Assembly (NCBI GenBank): GCA_905183005.1
Contig: CAJJDO010000005.1
Coordinates: 940,243 to 1,004,242 of the forward strand
DNA length: 64,000 bases
Reading direction: 5' to 3'
Source: Paramecium pentaurelia
Taxonomy: Eukaryota; Ciliophora; Oligohymenophorea; Peniculida; Parameciidae
The notes beneath the pieces are model-generated. The model was not told the origin of the DNA. It saw only the letters and a list, made by a program, of their open reading frames with translations, and did not search any database. Positions 1-12,200 of this stretch are shown here, piece by piece. Made by a program: the position numbers and the translations under genes. Numbering within the stretch: the first letter of the stretch is position 1; the number at the start of each line of letters is the position of its first letter.

Positions 1-1321
1 TACAAAGGGATTTATAAATAGTGTAGACATATGATGAAAATAATCCAAAATTGTAAAGTTTAAAAAAGTAAGTTGATGAATAACTTTGTTAAAGTAGTAC
101 TATTAAATCCCAAAAATAAATAGGATCAGATATCAAGATTATTAATCACTTTGATGTTGAATAGCATGATGATCTGGATGAAATGCCAGAAACATATTCT
201 GAGGATTTGTAAAATGATAATTAAGATCAGAGGAACTTAATGAGACAAAATATTATAGAATCTGATAAGTAAATAGAAACCTATTAGACATTAAGTGCAA
301 TAACAAATGATATCTTAGATGAAATAGTGCAAAATTTGACAGAAGGTAATAGAAATTTTATTTTATTTTAGAATTATTACATAATAAAGATCATTTCGAA
401 TTTATAATCTCAAATTTAATTAGTTAATCTGTAATTCCTTAATTGCCTACTTCCATCAAAGATATTAAAACTTATATTAAATAGTTATTTGAATATGTAT
501 TAGAGCATTACAAAGAGGAATTAATAAGAAATCTTAATATACCATATGGATTCACTCCTTTTAAAAGAATGCAACTTATACATGGATATGACAATGATGG
601 TGAAGAAATAGAAGATGAATTTCATTAGAATGAAGATGATACTTAAATTGCATTTCCTTTAGACGAGAGATTATTTTAAGAATTCGAATCTTATAGATTA
701 TAATTAGAGAATGAACCTAATGATAATATTTAATTTGGAATGAAAGAGTTAGAACATATTCATAACAAAGCTATATTTGATGCATGTAATGAGGCTTTGA
801 ATTATGAAAGGCCAAACTTTTTAAGTAAAAAAGTAATTTTAAAAATTAGACTCTGGTTTTCCATATCCATGGGAAAATAAATAAGATAAATTAGTTATTT
901 AAAATGAAGACTTAGATAGTATTCTGAAAAATATGGAAAACAAAGTGATTAATTGGTCTGGTACTCTTGGAGGATTCTTGCCTGTAGAGGATGATTCGTA
1001 AATAGCAGAAGAAAAATAAGAAATTTTAGATGAAAAGAATTAATAGATGATGATTCAATAATTACATTAATTAGAAAATCCTTTGTTGTTTGATTCATAA
1101 TTGTCTCAGCAAATGTTTGATAACATAGCTTAGATTAGAGATGAAAGATTATATAAAATGCTCATTTAAGATGTAAATATTTTATTTGATTTTAGATAAA
1201 AGAAAGTGAATTCCGATGGTACTTATTTGAAGATGATAGGACTGAATTTTTAATGGAACTTGGAGATATAATATTTGAATAATTGGTTGAAGAAATGGCA
1301 TCAGAATAACTCTAATTATGA
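1..1321 (+). CDS. DUF4378-like C-terminal protein, 5' truncated by window edge
   Basis: The frame starting at base 3 stays open from the window edge to TGA at 1319-1321 after removing short introns near 346-371, 829-853 and 1171-1193 (GTAA...TAG type), so the 5' end is missing. The visible protein is acidic and Gln/Asn rich. Its last ~60 residues include RWYLFEDDRTEFLMELGDII followed by a hydrophobic-acidic helix. That pattern is typical of the DUF4378 C-terminal domain, found in plant TRM/LONGIFOLIA-type and some centrosome-related proteins. A cytoskeletal or basal-body role would be inference from the family only. The stop lies 76 bp before the start of the next gene on the same strand. Confidence 0.75.
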
Positions 1322-1397
1322 ATATATATATTTAAATTATCAAAATAAAAGGGCTCTTGATATTGAATATTATTTTAACAAATTGAATAATAAATAT

Positions 1398-1988
1398 ATG
1401 ATATTGCTTGTATTAGTAATAAACTCTGCCTATTGTTTGTAATTTGGGTATGAGGCAGAGAAGGGATAATAAATCTGCTTTACTGATAATTTTTCAAAAG
1501 AAGATGTATTTGACATAAGAATAAGTGCTAATTCATCAAATTATGGTGTGAAGATTGCTGAGGCTAACTCTCAATCAATTGATAGTTTGTATGATAGAAA
1601 AGGATCTTGGGAGCACAATTATTAATACTAATCAACTTCTGCAACTGCTCATGTTAGATACTGTTTAACCAATTTTGAGAATGACTTCATCATGTTTAAT
1701 ATTACATATAAAACTGGATCAGAGTTGGCTAACATGGGAAAAGTAGCTAAAATTTCAGATTTAAATTAAATGGGAGGAATCATTAAAAAATTGAATACTT
1801 AGCTTGATGATATAAAAAGAGAAAGATCATTCTTGATAGAAAAATTTGATTACATGTCAAAATTATAAGGTTCGATTTCTAAAAAGCAAATGGCATTTGG
1901 ATTTTTATGTTTAGGTTTATCTATGATTATTACAGTAATCACTGTAAACATGATTAAAAGAATTTTAAGATTGAAAAAAGAATCATGA
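1398..1988 (+). CDS. p24/emp24 (TMED) family ER-Golgi cargo receptor
   Basis: A 196-residue intronless type I membrane protein. Residues 1-13 (MILLVLVINSAYC) form a signal peptide. A GOLD-type luminal domain follows, starting LQFGYEAEKGQQICF and containing two cysteines in the spacing typical of p24 proteins. After it come a coiled-coil segment (about 120-160), one transmembrane helix (about 165-187) and a short basic tail ending RILRLKKES. Length and order match the p24 family, which cycles in COPI/COPII vesicles and selects cargo. The tail carries lysines near the end but not a perfect KKxx. The start was chosen as the first ATG that gives the signal peptide. Confidence 0.9.
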
Positions 1989-2096
1989 ATATTATTGCTA
2001 TAAATTGTTTAATAATATATTTGTTAATTCAATTAATCATAAAAATTAACATATATATTTAATTAATTAATATAGTATTTTTAAATGAATATAGTT

Positions 2097-3553
2097 TCAC
2101 TTTTAACAGACTGTAATAATATCTTTAATAGTAAAGTTTCCAGATTCATCTTTATGAACCTTGCATATTTAATTGATTTTCTTAATTATTATTTAAATTA
2201 AAATACTTAACGACAAATATAGCAGTTTGGTGACTTTTATAACCATTATCTTAAACAATCATTACAAATTCCTCCATGTCTACAAGGAAGCATAACTATT
2301 TATGATTCTTAATTAAAACAAACTTAACATTTCTATTCATTTTACACTTAGTTTGACTCTTTTTCAGGAGAATGCATTTAATCACCACTTCTCATAACAA
2401 ATTCAAAAGCTTTCAATTTAACTCTTTAATTTATGATACTATTTGTAATGTTTTAATTTTATTAGGGATGTTAAGAAGCTTATTTGAAATATTCAAAATA
2501 GGTTGTAGATACTTAGAATAATTTTTATGGTAAAGTAGGTTTTGATATTATATTTGATTATTATTTTGATTCCTTAATATTTTATTATTGAATATCTTCT
2601 TCAAAACCAATATCCTGAATGTAAATTCTAAATTTTATTATAACTTTATACTTAATATGATGTCTAAAAACTATAGAGAGTATAAAAACTAAAAAAGTTT
2701 ATACAATAATTAAAATGCTAAGTATAAGACTAGCTTATTTTGTTGGATAATCAACTATTTCTTAATTTTTACAAATTATGTAACAAAACCATGAGGGAAT
2801 TCCACTAAAACCACAAAAATATAAAATCAACCATACACCTCCAATAAGTTAAGATTTCGTGGCTTTCTATATTTAATAATCATGTGCTAATTCAATTATT
2901 GAAAGAATTAGAATGAGATGGAAAATAAAAAATATAACCAGTAAACTCCAAATCACACTAAATATTACAAACCAATTCCAATCAACCATATTCTTCCATT
3001 TAATAGTAACTAACATTAATTATAGTGCAAATAATACTTTAAATCCTTGAATATACTATTTTTAAATTAAATATATACAATAATAAAACGATTCATAGAA
3101 ACATTAAGTATAATTTTTTGAAACACCATAACAAAAAATCTTAATAAGTAGTAGGCTAATACAACATACCCTAGAAATTGGATTTCTAATTCTTTAAATC
3201 TAAAATGAATAAGAATTATAGTTTGAATAATAGTTGAAAAAAGAATATCAAATGTTGAATTTCCTACATCTATTTTAAATCTAAAGTTAATGGTTAAAAT
3301 TTACTTTATTTTCATAATCATAAGAAATATCATCACCATAGCATCAAAACAGTAATAATATATTATTAATTGCATTATGGTGCATTAAAACACCAAATGA
3401 GTTAAATAAATTAGTAAATGTACATTTGTAATTATTATTAAAAAGAGGAGTTTTGATAATTCTGTGATAGGATTATGTGGAGTAATAGCTAAATCCTATT
3501 AAATAATTTGTTAGGATCTATGATGATTTAATATAATAATAATAATACCTCAT
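2097..3553 (-). CDS. Multipass membrane protein with C-terminal RING finger (likely E3 ubiquitin ligase)
   Basis: Four introns (31, 24, 23 and 26 nt; the first at 3518-3548 splits codon 2) give a continuous 450-residue frame. The N-terminal two thirds hold several hydrophobic helices. The C-terminal part carries a C3HC4 RING: CQVC, a 12-residue gap, CRHGGIC, then CNDC...CYIC. Membrane-anchored RING proteins of this order are usually E3 ubiquitin ligases acting in membrane protein quality control. The substrate and compartment cannot be inferred. The gene runs opposite to the p24 gene and ends 109 bp from it. The start ATG was chosen because the 31-nt intron joins it in frame to the first helix. 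Confidence 0.82.
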
Positions 3554-3760
3554 ATATTTTAGATTTAATCTAATAATTTTTTTAATAAAAATATAAAGAA
3601 TAAATTATAAGTATATAAATATTATTCATTTTAATAAATTATTTAAATAATTAATTAAGAATTTATAAAATCTAAAAGATAAGATTACTAGTATTTAATA
3701 GATTGAAAAAGATTTAAGTAATAAATAAATATACACTATATTTTAAAAAATAAGATTGAT

Positions 3761-5092
3761 TCAAATATCTTATGGATATTATCTTACAAATTCTGGAAAT
3801 TTAGGATAACCATTTTCTGCTAATCCACAATATTTATATGTTATTTTTGTACCTATTGGAGGTCTTTGTTTTTTAATCCCAATCTTCAATCCCAAACCTA
3901 CTTCAAATTCTAATCCTTCTTCATTACGAACTAAAAACCCTCCTAAAACATCATCTTTCTTCATATGAGTGTCCTCTATATAATCTATGATTACAGCCTC
4001 TGCATCCAAAGATGATTTAACTTTTAATAAACTTTTTGATCTAGTTCCATCATATAAAGAATCAGGATCTCTTAACATTAAACCTTCACCACCATTATTC
4101 TAAACTTCTGCAAGTTCTTCTGCTAAATGTTCTTACCCTTTACAAATTTTATGAGGAACATAAACAAGATGAGGATTTTTTATTTTTTCAATAGCTTTCT
4201 TTAATTTTGCATATCTATCACTAAATGGTTCTTAAAGAAATGGAGCATCAAATACCATATATTTGATTATCTTCCAAGCATTTGGATCTGCTGTTCTTTT
4301 TCTAACTGATGTTAAGACTTTGTTAAATGTTCCTCTATTTATCCATAATTCTCCATCTAAATAAGTTGTTGGCCAACCTTCTATAAAATAGGATGGAAAC
4401 TTTAATGAATATCCATTTCTAGTAAACATCTCCATTCCTGTCCAAATCATTCTCATTCCATCTAATTTTTCACTCATATAATAGCCTTTTGGATCTATTG
4501 ATACAGCCCAATTAGAAGCTAATAAACATGATATTCTTTGACTTTTTGAAAAAGTAGGACCAAGTCCTAAATTTTCTCCAAGATTGGGTCTCATTTTATA
4601 TTTTGGCCATACTGAGATTAATCTACCTTAAGTAGCATCATCTAAAAGTTCAGAACATGATTTATCTGGTAATCCTAATCCTGGTTATCTTAATTTTTAT
4701 TTTCTTTCAATTTTTTATACAATTTATTCTTTTTTAGTAAGTTATTTATCATCAATTTCACCTTTTTATTATTGAAATTGTTTGTATTTCAAATCTAATT
4801 CATATTTATATTCAGCTTCAGGAAAACTAATTTATTCATAAGTTTTGACAATTTCTGAAGGTTTAATTTCATGATATCCTTGTCTAAGTTTTAGTTTAAG
4901 CATTTCACCTATATCTAAGATTCCTTCTTAAAGTGTATTATATTTTTTGAGTTCAATTTATAGATTATCAGGTTTTTCCCAATTAGTATTAAGAATTCCA
5001 GAACGAATTTGTAATGTTACAGGATTAGTGGATAAAAGTTTAGAATGCCAGAATAGTTGATTTTACTTAACTAGATATATTTCAGAATTCAT
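3761..5092 (-). CDS. ATP-dependent DNA ligase with N-terminal WGR-like domain
   Basis: An intronless frame of 443 codons. The core shows the adenylation lysine in SEKLDGMR (motif I, KxDG), a DGELW motif (III), EGLMLRDP (IV) and SLLKVK (V), followed by a short OB-fold tail ending near YPKFPEFVR (VI-like). This is the compact single-OB form seen in small viral, bacterial and kinetoplast-type ligases. The first ~90 residues (FWHSKLLS...LKLKLRQGY) look like a WGR domain, a nucleic-acid-binding module best known from PARPs; that part is inference. It probably seals nicks in DNA repair. Another in-frame ATG lies 15 bp upstream (5107). Confidence 0.88.
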
Positions 5093-5140
5093 GATAAATA
5101 ATGACATACATATATAATCAAAAGATTTATAGTAAAAAAA

Positions 5141-5587
5141 TCATTTTAATGTTTAAGTAAATTGTCGCGGATTTTGAAATAATTTCTTTCTTTAAAGATA
5201 TTTTTCATTAATATAATCTTTGTGATTGATGTATGGATTTCTTGGATAGGTTAATTATTCTAAATTAGGCTTTAATTTAATTTCTTAAATAATAGATTTA
5301 AGATATTCATTCATAAAAGATTGTTTATGTAATTTTGATTATGATTTATAAGTATACATCCAAGCAATATTAGTAGGTAAAGCAAGTTTATGTTTGTGTT
5401 TAATCATTTAAGACATTTTAAGATCAGAAGTTGTTTTGATGCGATCAAATTTTTCAAATGTGAAATCATCCAATTTGGATCTGGAATATGTATTATTTTA
5501 TTGTTTGCATTTTTATTCATCTGAAATCTCAGATTACCAGATACTAGTTTTTGTGGGAATTGAAAGAGTATGAAACTTAGTTCTCAT
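5141..5587 (-). CDS. Hypothetical basic protein, 148 aa
   Basis: An open frame of 149 codons without introns, reading through many TAA/TAG Gln codons and ending at TGA. The protein is Lys/Gln rich and mostly hydrophilic, with no signal peptide, transmembrane segment or recognised domain. It sits 48 bp upstream of the ligase start and on the same strand. I do not recognise the family. Codon use is like that of its neighbours, which supports a real gene. Confidence 0.6.
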
Positions 5588-5636
5588 AATTATAAAATTG
5601 AAATTAATTAATTAATAAATTAAAATAAATTATAAT

Positions 5637-6173
5637 TCAATTTAGATCTAAATATTTATTGATATAAGAATCACTATAATTGCTATTATCTTCATCATAA
5701 GCATCCATAATATTTCTGATATAAGATTTTTAATGAAATATTTTTTATCCAGATTCAATTCTATCTAATAGTTATTATTAATATCTATTATAACTAATAT
5801 CTGATAATAATTCATTATGATTATCATTTTATTACTATTTAAATTCGACTTAAAAATATAAATTAAATATCATACCATATTTAATAGTGAGTAATTCAGA
5901 AGGAATCAATTTTAATTCATGATGTAATTTAGGATTTACTTTATTTATCTCATGCATTAAATTCATCCTCCTTATTTTTTATATATTTTGATATATTTTC
6001 TACTCTTATTCCTATCTAAGTTTATGAATAGATTTTATAATTGGAATCTTCTAAGTTATTTAGTCTAAACTTTATTTAAATGACTTTTTATGACTATAAT
6101 TCAAGTGTTGTAATTGTGGAAAATTCTCCTTGATTTCATGTAGACTCTATATAAATACTCCTCCAGTGATCAT
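5637..6173 (-). CDS. Hypothetical small protein, 169 aa
   Basis: The frame begins at ATG 6171-6173 and is continuous to TGA at 5637-5639 once a 27-nt intron (5849-5875, GTATGA...TTTAAG) is removed. The N-terminal half is a basic helical stretch; the C-terminal half is acidic and Ser/Tyr/Asp rich. No domain was recognised. A shorter model starting at 5966 is possible, but the upstream frame is open and coding-like. The start lies only 30 bp from the stop of the calcium channel gene. Confidence 0.6.
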
Positions 6174-6203
6174 AATAATTTTAATTAATATTCGTTAAAA
6201 AAA

Positions 6204-9200
6204 TCATTGATTTTATTTCTAATCTTCCTCTATCTTTTCCAACTATTAATTGATGTTATCCAACAATTCTTGTAATCTCTCTTAGTCATCCTATATTTAT
6301 TTCAACTCATTCATCATTTGACCTTATTCTTAACCTTCTTAGTCATCATTCATGCATAAAGCTCTATTAATCAAAAATATTATTACTTAAACGTTGGGAA
6401 CCATGACGTGTCTTCATTCTTTATTTTATCCATCACATAACTCTCAATACCACTATATTCAGTAGAATCCTTATCTTTCAAATAAGCAATATAAAACAAA
6501 TAATTCCACATATAATGTTCCTATTTAATATGATAGGTGAATCCCAATTAATTTTTACTAGATTTTTCAATGGTTTCCTTATCGAATCCACAAATGAAAC
6601 AAATATTCTATAGATCCAACTAATAAACATTCAATTCTTCTCTCAAAGTACCAAATGTATCAATAATAATACCAGATACTATATTAATCATAATGATCAT
6701 CAATAATATGAAATAAATATTATCGAAAAAGAATCTAAGGAAGAAATATCCATCATCATTAGGTTTAACATCTGTTGATGGAGTTAAGAATCCTCCCAAT
6801 CCACCATCAGATTTAAATGATCTATCAACTGCTGTCAATAAACATTAGAAAGTGCTATAACAAAAGTTTGGAGGATAACTTTCATATAACCAATAATAAG
6901 CCACCAATGAAAATACATACATAAGTACAATAAATAGAAATAGTGTGAATAGAATTGACTTTCTAGGTTCCCAAACTGCTTTTACCACATTCAATAACAC
7001 AGGATATCTCACTAAAACATCAAAAAGATGAAATGCAAAAAAGAATGGATGATAAAGTGTTCCTAAAAATGCTGTAAATCCATAACTTAAATAATATAGT
7101 ACATAAAAGTCTGTTACTAAATAGACTACTGTCATCAATAGTCTTCTAATATACATAATAATGTTAAAGTTATCATTTTCCCATCCCATCCATGCTTTCT
7201 TTATGATTAAGGGTGCAGTCTATGCTAAAAAGAATAACACAATTAACATTGATAAAACAATTACAATTATTCCTAATGTTTGTATAACACCCTATAATTA
7301 TAAATCTTGTTCCTATAAATCTTCTTCATAAACATAATCATCCAAACAAGCTTAATATTCAGAAGGATCAGATGTTGGATCACATTACTTAACTTCTTTA
7401 TGGAAAACAAATAAAATCATTACATTGATAGTCAATGCCAAAATAAATGTAATATCTCTATACAATTGAATTTTTGAAACAATTAAAGCTAAAACCTTAA
7501 TCTTATTCAAATAAGATTAAATTTAATATGTTAATTTCATTTTCTTTATTAAATCAGGTGATTCTTGTAATAAGGATGTTACTTTGGCTTTTACAGAGAT
7601 TCTTTTAGCTTCTTAATTAAATTATGTTTTTGTAGGTTTATCAAGACTTTTGCAATAAGGAAGTAAATAAAAATAAGTTTTTTCAAGCATCTTATCTTCT
7701 CTTAATACTTCAATATGAGCAGAATTATTAGAAAAGAATTTAATACTTTCCTTGAATAATTTACTTCTACTATCTTAAATTTATTTCTTTAATTAATCAT
7801 AATCTATTTCATTATTATCTCTTCTAACAGCCTAATTCAATTTCTCAGCAAAACTTAAAAAGAAATCTTTTACTCCTTTCACTATATTAATTGCTAAAAA
7901 CACAACCTCACCTACAATATTAGCCTTGAATTACTCCATAATATCATCTCCTTTCTCACCTTCTTTTTAACCACCTCCATCTGTGGGATCTTTGACTTCA
8001 AGAAATGTTGAATAAAGAACAAACAAATTGAATCCAGTTTCAATAATAAAACTAGCCATTTCTGCACTCTTTTTACCTTCTTCTGTTTCTTTACTTTCTG
8101 CTTATGGTTCAATTGAAAAATGAGAGAATATTTCAGCTGTATAATGATCTTAATATAGACTCTTATACATATCATAGATATCTATAATATTGACCTTCAA
8201 CATTTCTAAATTAAATGATTTTGCCAATCTAATAATAACATCATTAGATTTTCTACCTTCCAATAAAGATAGAAGAGTAATTGAACATTTATATTTCAAT
8301 CTTGCATACATCCATCTTGGAAATACCTCATTTTTTTTTCTCTCAGTGTTTGGATCTAATTAAGATTCATCTAAGGTTTTCTTTTTTTATCTTAAATTAA
8401 TTTCTTCAATTCTTTCATCAAATCCTAATAAATTAGTTGCCATATCTAAAAAGTTAGCTTAAAATAAAGCTTATTGATTTTCAAAACAAGGACCTTAAAC
8501 ATATTCAGTAATTGTGTCAAAACATTAGATCATACAATAAAAATATTTAGTTTTCTTAACATTTAGATATTCTCCTAATAACTCAACAACATCAGTAAAT
8601 AAATCATATGTATGATAATTCATTTATTAGAATCTCATATAATTTTATAATTCTGTATAGTGACCTTCAACTAATAATTATAAGAATCTCAAAGTGTTTT
8701 ATGTTTCCTCAGGTTCATCTTAAAAATTATATTTAACATCATCCTCATCTTCATCTTCTTTTTTCAATTCTGCCTTTTAATCTTCAAATCTTTCATGTAA
8801 TCTTAAAAAGAACACTTCAGAAGAAGTAAAATTAACAAAGAAATTGTATACAGATTTTTATACTTCTCTATTACCTCCTTCCATCATTTCAATACCAAAA
8901 CTCAATAAATTATTATATAATAGATTATATCGATTGATGTCTTTGTAATCTGATAAAATAACTAGAATAGTGGCCATAGCATTATTATTATTAAGAAAAT
9001 TCTATCTGTCTTCTCTAACCTATTATCTCATTTCTGCTTATTTCTCTTCATCTTATTCAGTTGTTTCTGTATCTTCTGAGATAATAATATAATTGCTTAA
9101 TGCTCTTAATACTTATTTTATTGTAGATTCACAACCAGGTTAATTGTGTCCTTTACTCAAAAAAGTAATCAATTTTTTAAATATTTCTGTTTTATTAATA

Positions 9201-12200
9201 TGATCTTATATTAATGGATCTTTAGAATAAATACTTTCAACTTTTTCTAAAGCTTCAGAGAATATTTTTTATTCTTTTTTGATTTCTTCTAACAATTCTT
9301 TTGAATTTAAAAATGTTTACATAAATATTTGCCATAATTATTTCCAAGCATCATCAGTTCTAAAATCTGCTGGTTTATTTTTTTATTTATTAAATTCAAT
9401 ATTAATCAAATTTAATCCAAGATTAAATGTCTTTTATTTCTTTTTATTCTTTCTTTTTTCTTCTAACATTTATTCTTCTAATTTTTAAGCTTATTATTTC
9501 TCCTCTTCTTCTTTTTTCTACTTTTATAATATTTCCTCTTCTACTATATTGTCACATAAGAAATACAATCTTAAATCCAATTATTATTAACTCAATTTCA
9601 AAGAATTTAAATCTTCATGATTCTCTACTAAATCTCTCAATTTTTTAACAGAACCAAATAAATTTTCTATTTCTTAATGTACTTAAGCTTAATTTTAATG
9701 AACAAGATTCTAATCATTTTATTCTTTTTGATATAATCGTAAAAATCCATTAATTGCCATAAAAAAATATGTAAAAAAGTATTCTTAAAATTATTCACTT
9801 AATGGCAATTTTGTGAATTTCTCTATTCGAATCTTTTCTGCATTTACATAATCTTATATATCATTAATACATTTGAAGGTTTCTTCAGCTATCTTCTCAC
9901 TTTCTAAATAAGTATAATAAATATATTTTAATAATGGAACTTTTAATTGAGATACCTAATATTTATCATATCTTGGATTTACAACATGAATATCATCATC
10001 TGTCATTCCATCAGGAGCACATAAAATTTCAAGAGCATATTTTAATGATATAATAGTTCTTAAACGTGATTCATTTTATAACATACCTTCTTTTCCTATT
10101 GCACATGTATATAACACTTCAATCAATGTACAATGATATGAATAAGGCTCATCTCTATAATTTGGATTATCATTTTTAGCTGGAGTAAAATCAAATTCAT
10201 GTTTTATAGATGCTTAAGCTTGATTCTTATCATTTACTTAAGCTTATCTATCTTTCAACCAAAATATACTACTCTTATAAGCTGGATCTAAAAGCATATT
10301 AAGAACTCCTTTTTAATTTGATAGAATAAATTCCTTTTTAACTTTTTAAATTAAAATAAAGAATTCTAAGAATCTTGATTATCTACCATTAGTTTTTATT
10401 AATTTTCTTATATTATCTATTACTGTACCTGGTTTTTCAATACATATTCTCTTATTATCTCTAAATATTTCATTAATTAAATCTAATTGTCCTAAATTCA
10501 ATTCCATTTTCATTTATAATTTATTAAGATGTTCACTCAATAATAATTAATTTGTTGAATTATTTAAAGTAAAATTCTTTAACAATAAAAAGATATTACC
10601 AAATAATTCATATATTAATTTTCTTGTTCTACCTTCAAATTATTTTTCAGTTACTCCAATACAATCTGTTATTAATTAAACACACATATCATGTACTTTT
10701 AAATTTCTCATAATTGACTATCTAAATTCATCAATCAAAATTCTTTATGTAACTTTTACATTATCATCTTCTAAAGTTGAATCTTTATATAATAAATTAT
10801 TTATGAATTCAAAATATTTTATAGTTTAAGTTAAGATATCTTCATTATCAGGTAATGTTGGATCTTTAATCCATGTTTCAGATTCATCAATATTCTTAGC
10901 TAATTATCTCATTTTCTTTTTTAAATCACTAAATATCTTAATATTTTAACTATCAAAAAGTAACAATATTTTTGATACTAAATCAGCAAATTCTTCTCTT
11001 TAATTATAAAATCTAGTCAAAATGTTTAGAATCTTTGTTTACATATCCAAAGATTAACTCATACAAAATAAATTAATTAATGTTGGAAATATTTCAAATC
11101 CTAATATTGTACATATATCTATTGCATCTATTTCTTTTGATTATTCTAATACTTCTACACCACCTCCTGCTAATTGAGCTAAATCTAAACCAAATCCTAA
11201 ATTAAAATTTTCACTTTTTGGTTATCCTCTTTTATCAGCATCTGTTCCTGTTTTTAATATTGAAGGTATTAAAGCTTTTATTTAATTTTTAATTGCTCCT
11301 TAAAATGCCTCTTCAATCTTTTTACGATCAGCTTCAACTGTTAAATTTAATGATCCATCTTCTAATCTTGACATTATTTTAAGATGTTTTGTAACATAAT
11401 CCTTAAATTTCTATTTAAATTAATTTAAACAATAATCCATTTTTTAATCAAGATATTGATTTAAAATATCACAAATTTCTAATTTTATTTATTGATCTGC
11501 TTCAGAAGACTCTTATAAAACTTTTATTAATATCTTTTTTAAAACATCAGCTTATTTCAAAAATGATTCATTCATATTCAAAGGTCCACTTTCAAATTAA
11601 ATATTCTTTTATTTCTTTTTTTTATCCTTACCTGCATCTTTATCTTCAATTAAAGAAAATACATTAATTAAACCACCAATTTTACCAAAAATATTCAAAG
11701 CATTTGCAAATATTTATTATCCACCTTAATTAGCTCCTTTTGATTTATCTTCCTCTCTTTTTATCTATAAAATCTTTCTTGATTCTGGATATTTTGGATC
11801 AAATTCCAAAATAGTAAATAAATATTTTATAATACTAAAGAAATTCTCATTCTTTTATGTAGTTTCATCTGGAGTATTACATAATTAAATTCTATATTAA
11901 CCAAATGTAATTAATAATTTAAGTGATCTTATCATTTCTAATGTTAATCTATTATAAGTTTCAGGACATTAAATTGATATCTCTTTAAGAGTTTCTCTCT
12001 ATTTAGCTTCACCAAATTTAATATCCCAATTTGATGACATTTTTTCTACATTTAATCCACAATCCTTAATAAATTAATATAATCCATCTTTATAATCTTA
12101 ATATATCTTTAATCCTCCTTCTTCTTCATCTAATATTCCTTATGCATTATCACCATCTGTAATAACTACTTTACATAATTCTGGAAATACTATCTCTCTT

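Noticed and set aside
9279..9648. Plus-strand open frames opposite the calcium channel gene
   Set aside because: They are low-complexity Phe/Ile/Leu translations of the antisense of the channel gene, with no domain or plausible intron structure.
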